Below are positions 8,880-17,770 of a stretch of DNA of 64,000 nucleotides, piece after piece. How positions within the stretch are numbered: position 1 is the stretch's first letter; every line of letters starts with the position of its first letter. The position numbers and the translations under genes were made by a program. Source of the stretch: MPNP01 sp965221445 (lineage in GTDB: Bacteria; Pseudomonadota; Alphaproteobacteria; Rhodobacterales; Rhodobacteraceae); the NCBI GenBank assembly GCA_965221445.1, contig CBDCSF010000013.1:248001-312000 (forward strand), in the 5' to 3' direction. Below the pieces are notes generated by a model. That model ran no database searches and was not told where the DNA came from. It was given only the letters and a program-made list of their open reading frames with translations.

Positions 8880-10227
8880 TGATACTAAAGTATTTTGTTA
8901 CTTTCCTGACATCCTTTGAAAGCATGAATAGGGCTATCTGGTCGCCAACCTGTAACCTGGTCTCGGAACTGAAGGAAATTAGGTGATTGTCCCTTAATAT
9001 GGCACCAAATTTAACCGGGATCTTGATTTCATTTAGTTTTTTACTCGCAATCTCATGACTCCGTTCGATGAGAACTTCACTTACTTCTCCTTCATCTTCC
9101 CCTATCATTTGCACCTGCTTGAAACTTGAGGGTTTTACATTCAAGATAATTGATGACACGGTAGTTGCTTGAGGATTCAGTACGATATCAATTCCAAGAG
9201 ATTCCCCTAACCTGGATAAACCATAGTCCTTGATCAAACCTATTGTTGTTACGTTTGGGTTAAGCAATTTGGCTTTATAAAGAAGCAATAAATTTGTCTT
9301 GTCATACTCAGTGAATGAAATAATCGTATTGGCAGAATGTATTCCTGCTTCTTCAAGAATATCTTCCTCCATTCCATCTCCCTGGAGAACAATTGCCTTG
9401 TTTAATTTGCCAGCAACACTTTCCGACTGTTCCTGGTCTCTCTCAATAATTTTTAATGAATAATTCTTGAAATTCTTTTCTACCCTTCTGGCAAAATCCA
9501 AACCAATCTTTCCACCTCCAATGACAATGACGCTGTGGAAAGGAGATTTTTCAGCCCCAAAAATTTCCAATGTTCTTTCCAGATCTGTATTGGCAGTTAT
9601 TAGGTAAACCTTATCACCCTCCAACAATTGATCGTCAGGGCTAGCCAAATGAAGGATATTATCACGTCGATACCCGACGACGAAAGTTCTTAACCCTTCG
9701 AATGTTTCAGTAAGTTGTCGAAGAGGGGTATTCAGGACATTGCTCCTATCACTCAGGTTAAGACCTATAACCTGAGCCTTACCGTTGAACAGATCTTGAT
9801 GAAAAAATAATTGTTTGGACCTAAGCAACCTTTGGGCCGCGTCTGCTACAGCACCTTCTGGATTGATTACAACATCAATAAAGCCGTCATTTTCTTCGCT
9901 GACGAATTCATGATAATCAGTATTTCGAATACGGGCAATGGTTTGAATTTCTGGATTCAGTCTGCGGGCAAAGAAAGAACTAAGTACATTGGTTTCATCT
10001 GATGGAGTAGCTGAGACAATCAGATCGGAACTTTTTATCCCAGCACGAATTAGATCTTCGCCCTTTGTTCCTTCACCAACGACCCCGATGATGTTCAATT
10101 TTTCAGTTATTAAACCAACATGATCTGAATTGCTGTCAAGGACTGTAATTTCACAATCCATCTCTCGAACCAGATAGCGACAAATCTGACTTCCTACCTG
10201 ACCTGCTCCGACTATAAGAATTTTCAT
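8869..10227 (-). CDS. trkA: Trk system potassium uptake regulatory protein TrkA
   Basis: Peripheral NAD-binding regulator of the Trk K+ channel, 452 residues. It contains two RCK modules in tandem, each an N-terminal Rossmann fold followed by a C-terminal RCK_C domain. The first Rossmann loop is ILIVGAGQVGSQI at residues 3-15, with an acidic strand end in VLDSNSDH. The second is VIVIGGGKIGLDFA near residue 235, followed by IIERDQEQ. RCK_C parts lie around residues 145-225 and 370-450. It lies between ntrX and trkH, the standard alphaproteobacterial order. Confidence 0.96.
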   Translation of the reverse strand: MKILIVGAGQVGSQICRYLVREMDCEITVLDSNSDHVGLITEKLNIIGVVGEGTKGEDLIRAGIKSSDLIVSATPSDETNVLSSFFARRLNPEIQTIARIRNTDYHEFVSEENDGFIDVVINPEGAVADAAQRLLRSKQLFFHQDLFNGKAQVIGLNLSDRSNVLNTPLRQLTETFEGLRTFVVGYRRDNILHLASPDDQLLEGDKVYLITANTDLERTLEIFGAEKSPFHSVIVIGGGKIGLDFARRVEKNFKNYSLKIIERDQEQSESVAGKLNKAIVLQGDGMEEDILEEAGIHSANTIISFTEYDKTNLLLLYKAKLLNPNVTTIGLIKDYGLSRLGESLGIDIVLNPQATTVSSIILNVKPSSFKQVQMIGEDEGEVSEVLIERSHEIASKKLNEIKIPVKFGAILRDNHLISFSSETRLQVGDQIALFMLSKDVRKVTKYFSINAY

Positions 10228-10286
10228 TTTAATTCTGCCTCAGGAATTGAAATGTCCGGTGCTCTTTACTGATGAATTCTAATGAA

Positions 10287-11684
10287 CTAGCTTTCTTCAA
10301 ATCCAGCCACCCTACTTCCCGATATGTTTTTGGTTACAATACCTAGTGATTTAATTTTCCTATGTAATGCTGCCCTTTCCATACCAATGAATTGAGCTGC
10401 TCTAGATATATTACCTCCAAATTGGTTAATTTGGGCAGAAATATATTCCCTTTCAAATTTAATTCTGGCCTCCCTTAATGGCAAATCCAAATATTTCCCA
10501 GACATAACTGATGAGGCTTCCAATTCTGTTTCGGATGATGAAGAAACAACTTCATCGACGGTGATAGGGTCTCTGGATTTACCTGTAATCAAAATACTTT
10601 CGATCGTGTTTTTTAACTGACGAATATTTCCTGGCCATTCCGAGGCAACAAGGAACGATTCTGCCTCTTTTGATAACTCTCTCAAAGGCCAGCCCTGTGT
10701 CTTATGGAACAGGTAAATAAAACTCGCTGATAATTCGGGTATGTCTGACCTGATGGCTTCCAAAGGTGGAACTTCTATCCGGTAGGTCGCCAATCTTTCC
10801 AACAGGGAGGGTAATAAATTACCATTTTCAATTTCTTGATCCATATCACTACTCGTTGATGACAGAAATCTAACCTCAACCTTCAAATTTTCAGTTCCCC
10901 CTACCCGCACAAGTTGATTCTTTACAATCACACTGATAAGCTTTTGTTGAAGGTCAACTGGCAAGGCACAAATTTCTTTCAGGAACAAGGTTCCTCCATG
11001 TGCCAGTTCAATCAGCCCGGGTACCTGTTGTCCATTATCTGAATGGCTCCCGAAAAGTACGGCTTCAATCCTCTCTGGATCAATTGAGGGGATATTTGCT
11101 GCAAGAAAAGGTCCCTTGGCGTGCTGGGATTGTGAATGAATGAATCTTGCGGCCGTTTCCTTACCGCTTCCGGGTGGTCCCATCAGAAGGACCCTTGCGT
11201 TAAGTTTTGCCTTTTGTTCCAGCCTGTATTTATATTTCTGAAATACATCAGAAGTACCAACCAGTAGTGAGGGGCTAGTTTGCGAAACTCGAAGTACATT
11301 TACCTGCCTTCGGAGTAATACCAACTCCATGGCATTCCTGACAACCGACAGCAACCGATCAACCCTGATGGGTTTTTCTATATAATCAAAAGCACCCAAC
11401 CTCATGGCCTTAACCGCAATTTCTATATTGCCATGAGCCGACATAATAATTATCGGTGTCGCGGCTTCTCCCTTGCGTATGGTTTGTAGAACCTGTAACC
11501 CATCCATATGCGGATCTTGTAAACGAATATCCAATAAAACCATGCATGGTCTGATGCGTTGAAATTCTTCCAGGCATTCTGAACCAGAACTGGCTTCTCT
11601 AGTCGAATAGCCCTTGTCCCTTAAAATTTCGGCGACTAGGGTACGGATTCTGGAATTATCATCAACAATTAAGATATCATCCAT
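10287..11684 (-). CDS. ntrX: Nitrogen-regulation response regulator NtrX, with altered Walker B
   Basis: Response regulator of the NtrYX system, which influences nitrogen metabolism, redox response and envelope functions in Alphaproteobacteria. Residues 1-120 are a receiver domain with phospho-acceptor Asp52 (VLLDIRL), Thr/Ser-type switch MSAHG and KPI near 104. Residues 135-380 are an AAA+ domain with Walker A GPPGSGKE near 169. The C-terminus holds a Fis-type helix-turn-helix (ISRAAQFIGMERAALHRKIKSLGI). The sigma-54 contact loop GAFTGA is missing, as usual for NtrX. Unusually, the Walker B segment reads GGTLFLKEI, so the catalytic Asp is Lys236. This suggests poor ATP hydrolysis. ntrY lies 33 bp upstream on the same strand. 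Confidence 0.95.
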   Translation of the reverse strand: MDDILIVDDNSRIRTLVAEILRDKGYSTREASSGSECLEEFQRIRPCMVLLDIRLQDPHMDGLQVLQTIRKGEAATPIIIMSAHGNIEIAVKAMRLGAFDYIEKPIRVDRLLSVVRNAMELVLLRRQVNVLRVSQTSPSLLVGTSDVFQKYKYRLEQKAKLNARVLLMGPPGSGKETAARFIHSQSQHAKGPFLAANIPSIDPERIEAVLFGSHSDNGQQVPGLIELAHGGTLFLKEICALPVDLQQKLISVIVKNQLVRVGGTENLKVEVRFLSSTSSDMDQEIENGNLLPSLLERLATYRIEVPPLEAIRSDIPELSASFIYLFHKTQGWPLRELSKEAESFLVASEWPGNIRQLKNTIESILITGKSRDPITVDEVVSSSSETELEASSVMSGKYLDLPLREARIKFEREYISAQINQFGGNISRAAQFIGMERAALHRKIKSLGIVTKNISGSRVAGFEES

Positions 11685-11717
11685 AAATTAAACTCGCTAT
11701 CCTCAATTTGTTTTATT

Positions 11718-14060
11718 CTATTGTATCATTTTGGGTAGTCGGATTTGAACCATTGCACCCTGGTGATTGTCGTTTACAAATTGGGGAGATGTTCCCAATT
11801 TCAATTCACCTCCATGGCCTTCAATTATTCTCTCGGCGTATGCAAGCCCTAAACCTGTTCCTCCTTCCCTAAAGGTAATGAATGGCTTTTTGAATTCACT
11901 GAAATCCAAATTCGGTGGGAATCCAGAACCATTATCCAATATACTCACTAATATCCAATCATCCTCTTCCTCAAGTATTACCTTTATTTTTGGGTCAAAA
12001 CTCAGGTCAGGAGATTTCTTGATCAGGGATTGAATACCCTCCCGGGAATTCTTTAATAAATTTATCAACATCTGATAGAAAAGTTCCCTATCCAGATTTA
12101 TTTTCGTATTTTTCAGTGTTGATTCCACACTTATCGCGACTTCTTCCCCCCGGTTTTGCTCAAAGTCAGATGCTGCCTCACAAACAAGAACAATGTCTTC
12201 AGGAGCTAGAATGGGGTCAGGGAGTTTGGCGAACTGAGAAAATTCATCTGATATTCTAATCAAGCCATTCATGCAATCATGAATGGTTACAGTATACTTT
12301 CCCAGCTGATCCTTTTTTGATTCGTCCAGTTCATTACCAATTTTATATTCCAACTGGGTCAGTGCAAGACTTATAGGTGTCATGGCATTTTTGATTTCGT
12401 GGGCTATCTGTTGAGCGACGCTAGACCAAGCCGCCTTGCTCTCGGCAGCCACCAATTCTGTGACATCATCAAACGCTATGACATATCCTTCCAGGTTATT
12501 TTGAGGATCTGTTCTTTTGGCAATACGAACAAATAAATGCTCAATCCCGTCCTCTGTGTTTATCTGTATATTCTGCTGAGCCAGTGCCTTATTTGATTGT
12601 GACAACTCCATGAGAAGGTTGGCAAAATCTGGAACTACTTCTTGAAGCTTGGCAGAAACAAAAGCGGTGATATCACTTGCATTGTAGAAAGTATAATCCA
12701 ATCCCAAATGTTGTCCTGCAGCCTTGTTCATAAATACTATGGTTTCATTATCACTTAAACCGATGACTCCCGCAGAGACATTCGATAAAACCCCGCGAAA
12801 TTCTTTTTCTCTGCTTTCGGCCTTATTCCTGACTGCAATCTCTTCACTAATACTTTTGTCAAGTTTCCTAACCATGTCTTGAAAGACTCGCCCAAATTTG
12901 GCGATCTCGTCTTTTCCCTTTACTTCAATCTTTTCCTTGAGATTGCCTTCACCAATCTTTTGCGCAACTTGAGCCAAATCTTTAACCGGTCGACTCATTC
13001 TCTCAGCCAGAAGAAAGCCAAATTGAATCATTGCAATGACCAGAACGACGGCACAGATCAGAAATACGACCGAATATTGGAATATTGTTGAACCCAACTC
13101 CTGGACCAGATCCTTTGATTTTTCCGGCTGTATAGTCAAAGACTTACGTAATTGAAGAATTGGAGAACTTACATCCGTGGTTGTGTAGAGATACTGATCT
13201 ACCTTCTGATTCAACCTGATAAGTGCATACAATAAATTGGAGTTAGGGCGTTCAAATACTACACCATAAATTGAATTGTTATTTTCAAGATATCGAATTT
13301 TTAGATAGGAATAATCCACATGCTGTTTAAGTTCCTGTCCACATCCTTCAAATTCTTCTAATTGTTCTCCATCAAGGGTGATTTCCTGCATCAGGTCTTT
13401 TGGTGGGTTATCAAAATCAAACAGATAGCTTCGAACCCCTCTCACAATTACCTGGCAATTTCCATCAATAATGAATGAAAAACCCACCACTCCAAGCTTT
13501 TCGCTCTGAAAATTTTGCATAATCTGCCTTGTGCCACCCAAATCAAGACCGGGGGAGGTCAGAAATTGATTTTCCAGAAATGTAGAAAGTTCAACTGAAT
13601 AACTTTCCAGTTCTTCAGACTTTTCGTCCACATAAGAATTTGAAGCATGTAATGCTCGGTTAAGCTCGTCTGTTAACTCCTCATACACTCGATCACCCAC
13701 ACCAACATTAAGCCCCAAGCTGGCAACAATAGCGACCAAGACAGTTGGAATTACTGTTACAAATGTAAATACCTTAACAAGTGTAAGGTTTAGTGGCCTC
13801 TCGACCTCCGGGTCCCTTCGGTATCCTATGTTCTGTGCAATTTTGTAAAAGAGTGCGGAAACAACCGCGATAACATAGACAAAATCCACCAGGACAATTA
13901 CTGCCAGCCTTGTGGATATCCCTTGCCCAATATCTTCCCATACAATAACCGTGGCACCTATGATGACAGGGAATAGTGCCAGCAGAATGTAGGAAAACCA
14001 CTTGCTTGCCAAGGCAAAGAGCAGTTCCAAACCAGTTTTTACTCTCGAAAGAGATAGCAA
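11718..14060 (-). CDS. ntrY: Nitrogen-regulation sensor histidine kinase NtrY
   Basis: Membrane sensor kinase partner of NtrX, 780 residues. Three or four N-terminal helices lie within residues 15-110, then a periplasmic region of about 200 residues, a further helix near 330-350, a HAMP domain (RMSRPVKDLAQVAQKIGEG), a PAS domain (about 420-530) and the HisKA/HATPase_c core. The phospho-acceptor histidine is in AHEIKNAMTPISLAL; ATP-lid motifs are NLLKNSREG (N box), DNGSGFP (G1) and GGTGLGLAYAERI (G2). It is the first gene of the minus-strand run ntrY-ntrX-trkA-trkH-hfq, so transcription of the block probably starts in the 14.06-14.2 kb region. Confidence 0.95.
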   Translation of the reverse strand: MLSLSRVKTGLELLFALASKWFSYILLALFPVIIGATVIVWEDIGQGISTRLAVIVLVDFVYVIAVVSALFYKIAQNIGYRRDPEVERPLNLTLVKVFTFVTVIPTVLVAIVASLGLNVGVGDRVYEELTDELNRALHASNSYVDEKSEELESYSVELSTFLENQFLTSPGLDLGGTRQIMQNFQSEKLGVVGFSFIIDGNCQVIVRGVRSYLFDFDNPPKDLMQEITLDGEQLEEFEGCGQELKQHVDYSYLKIRYLENNNSIYGVVFERPNSNLLYALIRLNQKVDQYLYTTTDVSSPILQLRKSLTIQPEKSKDLVQELGSTIFQYSVVFLICAVVLVIAMIQFGFLLAERMSRPVKDLAQVAQKIGEGNLKEKIEVKGKDEIAKFGRVFQDMVRKLDKSISEEIAVRNKAESREKEFRGVLSNVSAGVIGLSDNETIVFMNKAAGQHLGLDYTFYNASDITAFVSAKLQEVVPDFANLLMELSQSNKALAQQNIQINTEDGIEHLFVRIAKRTDPQNNLEGYVIAFDDVTELVAAESKAAWSSVAQQIAHEIKNAMTPISLALTQLEYKIGNELDESKKDQLGKYTVTIHDCMNGLIRISDEFSQFAKLPDPILAPEDIVLVCEAASDFEQNRGEEVAISVESTLKNTKINLDRELFYQMLINLLKNSREGIQSLIKKSPDLSFDPKIKVILEEEDDWILVSILDNGSGFPPNLDFSEFKKPFITFREGGTGLGLAYAERIIEGHGGELKLGTSPQFVNDNHQGAMVQIRLPKMIQ

Positions 14061-14462
14061 GTTATTTCACCAAATAATTCAAAGGGATTAGGATACTTAA
14101 CAATGGTTTAAAAATGATCTCAAATGGGTTTAGGGTTACATTGATCTTTTCATTCGTCTTAATGGAATGAGTTCGGCTTTCATGAAGTCAGGTCAGAAAA
14201 ATTAATAAATTACATTCAATAAATATGCTGATTGGCTATCATATCTAGGTTGTGGGTAGATAAAAACACCTACTACAATTGTAAAATTCAAGAATCAGTT
14301 TGTATCAGTTTACTATTCAAAACGAGTTATCACTTAATGCATAAATGCTCAACTCCATTGTTTGCAAGACTTAGTCACGTTCAATCTGATTTTCTCTTTT
14401 TCATCATTTTAGCTATCCAAATTTATATGTAAAACCAAGCCCTTCCAAACAATTTCGAAAAG

Positions 14463-14681
14463 TTACATACGAGTGATGATTTTTCTGGACCAATCACTAC
14501 AAGATACCGGGGGATATTGCAGATCCTTAGTACAATCCCGCCGCAAACGTTCATCAGGCCGGACAAGCCGTACGTCAACTTTCTTGGGGTTGAACCCGTT
14601 AGGGGTGTAGTTAAAAAGTCTGATGCTAAATCCATAATGAGGATATTTTAAATCATCCTGTTGTAAAGAGTCGGTAAACAA
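14463..14681 (-). pseudogene. Fragment of a DUF4338 (DruA-like) gene, copy 1
   Basis: A minus-strand reading frame contains YGFSIRLFNYTPNGFNPKKV followed by DERLRRDCTKD. The same peptide in slightly different form (LFSYTPIGFNLKEVDVLLA, then DKRLRWDCTVVKHNYLGFKR) occurs in the larger degraded gene at 15892-16690, whose later part has the clear DUF4338 signature. This copy breaks off just before the HYLG-type motif, so it is a truncated second copy. The family call rests on that paralogy, not on motifs within this fragment. Confidence 0.5.
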
Positions 14682-14740
14682 TTTGAATAGTTATGAACAA
14701 GGAAGATTGGTATTTGGTTTCTGAGCATGAGAAAGTCCTA
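14530..14740. repeat. ~212-bp direct repeat, copy A
   Basis: This stretch is repeated, with scattered substitutions and small indels, at 16540-16752. Both begin with GTACAATCCC and end with TGAGCATGAGAAAGTCCTA. It overlaps the DUF4338-like fragment, so the repeat is most simply two decayed copies of the 5' part of one gene or element. The last ~60 bp are conserved beyond the recognisable coding part, which may mark an element end. Confidence 0.8.
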
Positions 14741-15417
14741 GTTTCTGGCTGAAACGACTTTGCAGAGCGATTAACAGCATTAGAGCAGTAGCTAAGAAAA
14801 TTCGAGTAAAATTTTTGAACTGGACGAAAACATCCAAAACGGAGAAAGCCCACCGAGTTGAGTCACTTTCTTCGAATCCTCACTACTAAGAACTGGTAAT
14901 TGATAGTTATAGGTTTTGAGGCTATCACTGCAAACACACCCCGTGCACCCTCACAGGATGGGGAGGGGTATCGTTGTCCTTATTCCAGCAACAGAGATAT
15001 CAGTTAAGAAAAGTCATCATAAGTTTCTCAACCCTCTATGAACGTGATACACGGACCTGTTACGGGGGTTATCTTGGCACATGAGTACCTAATATGGAGC
15101 GTAAGAGCAGATTTGTGGCCGATATCACTAAGAATCTCTATCAACTGCAACTTGAAACCGAACCCACTGCGAATCCAACAATTGAGGAAGAGGCTAGATG
15201 TTTATAAATCTAAATAAATCAAGACAGTTGCCGACTTTCCTGGTACGAGGATCCCTTTGACTTGACACCAAAAACTCCTGACTATTAGGAACCTCTGCTA
15301 TTTTTCTTCCTAATAGTTCCTGAAGACAAAATGCGTTACTTTCGGAGGCGTTCAGATACCTCAATGGTCAAAGATGTGCGTGAAATCGGCCTATGGCGGT
15401 TTTCAGGTCAATCTTGA

Positions 15418-15726
15418 TCAGTTCAGGATGAAACCCAGTATCGCAATACCTCCTAGAATCAGGCTAGCTATGGTTATAACCATTCTTGTTTCCCGCTTGG
15501 CCGCCTCGGTATTGATCCGCTCAATAGTAGTGTTGTTTCGTTTAATGTCTGTCCTCATATCCTTCAGGGTACCATCAATATCCGTCCGCATGGTTTTCAA
15601 TGTACCGACAATATCCGCTCGCAAGGTTTTCAATGAACCGTCAATATTGGCTTCCATGATCTCAAAATCTTTCTTCAGAAGTTCTATTCGCTGTTCAAGT
15701 TCTTGATTGTCAGGTTCTTCAGTCAT
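15418..15726 (-). CDS. Small coiled-coil, tail-anchored protein with 11-residue repeats
   Basis: A 102-residue protein of unknown function. Residues 1-75 are a charged amphipathic helix with tandem 11-residue units (DGSLKTLRADI, VGTLKTMRTDI, DGTLKDMRTDI), typical of a hendecad coiled coil. Residues 80-100 (MVITIASLILGGIAILGFIL) form one C-terminal membrane helix preceded by AAKRETR. It resembles the DUF1640/Bdr-like class of tail-anchored coiled coils, but I do not assign a family. A paralogue with the same ends and a different number of repeats lies at 41589-41843. It survives intact in an otherwise decayed region. Confidence 0.65.
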   Translation of the reverse strand: MTEEPDNQELEQRIELLKKDFEIMEANIDGSLKTLRADIVGTLKTMRTDIDGTLKDMRTDIKRNNTTIERINTEAAKRETRMVITIASLILGGIAILGFILN

Positions 15727-15891
15727 AATAGGATTATATAGATTTGTTTATCTAGCAATCAATTTGTAATTTTTCGTCCCCTTCCTTTTTCTGCCGAAAT
15801 AATCTCTAGTGGCAGATCAGGAGAATTGCCACTCTCACCCAGCGGGTATTGAAAACAGAAAAGCATAAACTTTGTAGGTGCTGGAATACCT

Positions 15892-16690
15892 CTAAGAGAT
15901 TTTATTGCACTTAAATTGAAAATAACGAAGAGACAAATCGGGCAGTTGACGCAAAGGATCAAGTAACGAATGCAAATCCTTGACTGGCCGTTTGGTTGTC
16001 TTGCCCATTGGATTGGGTTCCAAAAACAGAGACAACTTGTCCGAGTGTATCAGGCGATGGGTATCACGACGCAAGGGGATAAGCCAGATATATTTACGTT
16101 TGTCATGAAATCTGATGTAGCGACCATCGTCCTGGGCATACCCCTTATTCTTGTCAACACAACGCCACCCGGTGGCTTGGTAAATATGCCCTGTATAAAG
16201 TTTGCAATCGACAAAGGTTACATCAAAAACCGGGGATGGTCATACGTCCACTCCCATTTGATACTCAGTCGACGAATTATCTTCGCAAGTGTCGAACTAG
16301 CCAAATTGGGAAAGATACACGGGCAATCGAGAATCAGAAAACGGGTGTTGTTGCCAACAGGATGAATACATTTTTAAAGCTTGTCTTTCTGACAACCGGG
16401 CCAAGCCTCACGAGGTTTACACTTGAAGGCACAAGTCTACCAGCCGGCTAACGCTATCCGGTGGTCTTGTTAAGTGGTGCCTTAGCGCAGACCACAACCG
16501 GCAAAGCGTTTGAAGCCAAGGTAATTATGCTTAACCACTGTACAATCCCACCGCAAACGTTTGTCATGCCGGGCAAGCAGTACATCAACTTCCTTGAGGT
16601 TGAACCCGATAGGGGTGTAGCTAAAAAGTCTAATGCCAAATCAATAATGTGGACAATTTAAATCATCCGGTTGGATAAAGCCGGTAAAAT
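15892..16690 (-). pseudogene. Degraded DUF4338 (DruA-like) gene, copy 2
   Basis: Reading the minus strand in successive frames recovers a near-continuous DUF4338 protein. The pieces in order are: FSYTPIGFNLKEVDVLLARH; WDCTVVKHNYLGFKRFAGCG (the HYLGY-type motif); VGNNTRFLILDCPCIFPNLA with STLAKIIRRLS (the family's NNTRFLIL..NLAS core); then, after a frame change near 16225, TFVDCKLYTGHIYQATGWRC (the ETFVD..GT.Y.A.NW motif) and a C-terminal tail ending at 15892. At least one frameshift and two internal stops interrupt it. DruA is the DUF4338 protein of the Druantia anti-phage system, but DUF4338 genes are also common as multicopy, mobile-looking genes. No other Druantia gene is present. Confidence 0.7.
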
Positions 16691-16752
16691 AAATATGAAT
16701 AATTCTGAACAGGGAGGAATGGTATTTTGTTTCTGAGCATGAGAAAGTCCTA
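16540..16752. repeat. ~212-bp direct repeat, copy B
   Basis: Second copy of the repeat at 14530-14740, in the same orientation, about 2 kb away. It covers the 5' part of the larger DUF4338-like pseudogene and its upstream flank. Confidence 0.8.
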
Positions 16753-17066
16753 CCATAGTTTACCAAAGGCACTATACATAAGGGTACATCTGTTTTAAAA
16801 TTTATAGAATTATTCTTTCAAAACTGAACCTTGCCCTGGCATTTCGAAAGATATTTTGATTCCTGATTAACAGCACCAAAAAACTTCTTTTTTGATATAA
16901 GCCAAGGGATTCTAGTACAATGGAACCATTCACTTGAGGGTAGTGATTTTTATCCTTCACAGATGGGTTCAACTCTTCGGCAGAGGATCAGGTATATCAG
17001 TAAGATAACAATAGGTAATCAATGCATCTTCCTTTGCTGGTTATGTCCAAAAGACAGTTGTGGATG

Positions 17067-17483
17067 CTATAGTGAGACCGGCCAGTGGGGCCTTACTTCG
17101 ACCCATTCATCGTTCTTTTCTGTTGGCCAAGCCGGGATAGTTACTGCGAATATTGATACCGAACTCTCCGGCAGTGCCCGAAACTGGAAGGAGGTGGCTA
17201 GCGGTATGGTCAGACACATGCCAGGAGTAAGTGAAGTAAAAACTTCATTCTTGCTGTTGCGTCGCCATATTTCACCAATACCATCGACAACATACCATAC
17301 TTCTTCGACTGTCTGATGATATCCAGCACGTGAAGTCTTGCCGGCCTCTAGTCGGAAATGTGCAGCACTGCTACCTTGTAGAGATGGCATAATCCTTACC
17401 TCGGAGCCATCCGGAGCAATGACATCTGCCTTGTCTGGAAGTTGTCTGGTCAAAAAGTTGCGTTCTTGTTTAGCAGGAGGCAT
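17067..17483 (-). CDS. Cupin-domain protein
   Basis: Small single-domain cupin of about 138 residues. The first cupin motif is seen in AGYHQTVEEVWYVVDGIGEI (a His and Glu pair with following G), and the second in LTPGMCLTIPLATSFQFRA, where the usual histidine is replaced by Ser/Thr. Metal binding may therefore be weaker or altered. A GTG at 17489 lies in frame two codons before the ATG at 17483 used here. It stands alone between the decayed region and ispDF. Likely a small-molecule sensor, isomerase or mannose-6-phosphate-isomerase-like protein; the substrate is unknown. Confidence 0.75.
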   Translation of the reverse strand: MPPAKQERNFLTRQLPDKADVIAPDGSEVRIMPSLQGSSAAHFRLEAGKTSRAGYHQTVEEVWYVVDGIGEIWRRNSKNEVFTSLTPGMCLTIPLATSFQFRALPESSVSIFAVTIPAWPTEKNDEWVEVRPHWPVSL

Positions 17484-17532
17484 TAGCACCCAATGTTTGT
17501 AATTACCCTAACAAGAGGGTTTATTCTGAAAA

Positions 17533-17552
17533 CAATTCAATTCACCCATTTA
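17533..17552. repeat. 20-bp direct repeat, copy 1
   Basis: CAATTCAATTCACCCATTTA recurs at 17655-17674 with one substitution, 122 bp apart, both upstream of ispDF. It could be a pair of regulator sites or a chance AT-rich repeat. Confidence 0.5.
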
Positions 17553-17654
17553 GTAGATATACCCCTAATTCACAAAAGTGTTTAATTGATGTTCCAATAG
17601 CACCTCCTTGCAAATAGACAAATTCTAGTGAATTTCTGCTGTGTAAAAATTATC

Positions 17655-17674
17655 CAATTCAATTCACCTATTTA
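17655..17674. repeat. 20-bp direct repeat, copy 2
   Basis: Second copy (19 of 20 bases) of the site at 17533-17552, about 100 bp before the ispDF start. Function unknown. Confidence 0.5.
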
Positions 17675-17770
17675 ATGTATTGTGTAACTTCTGATCCCTT
17701 GTTTGATGTTAAGTTTCTTTTTAATACAACTTCATGAAACTCAGGGTATAGAATAATTATCGGACGAAAT

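Larger units (their letters stand above)
14061..15417. other. Gene-poor region with remnants
   Basis: No intact gene is convincing here. A DUF4338-like fragment and one copy of a ~212-bp repeat occupy about 14463-14740. A short plus-strand reading frame of 37 codons at 15094-15207 (starting MERKSRFVADITKN) has a protein-like composition but no family I recognise; it may be the tail of a lost gene. The remaining sequence, including the stretch upstream of ntrY, is AT-rich and shows no clear RNA gene. Confidence 0.5.

Noticed and set aside
6981..14060. Full ntrBC-ntrYX-trkAH-hfq-hflX block
   Set aside because: ntrB, ntrC and hflX are not seen next to this block, so only the genes present are listed.
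15892..16690. Active Druantia defence system
   Set aside because: The DUF4338 gene is broken and no druB-E-like genes are present.
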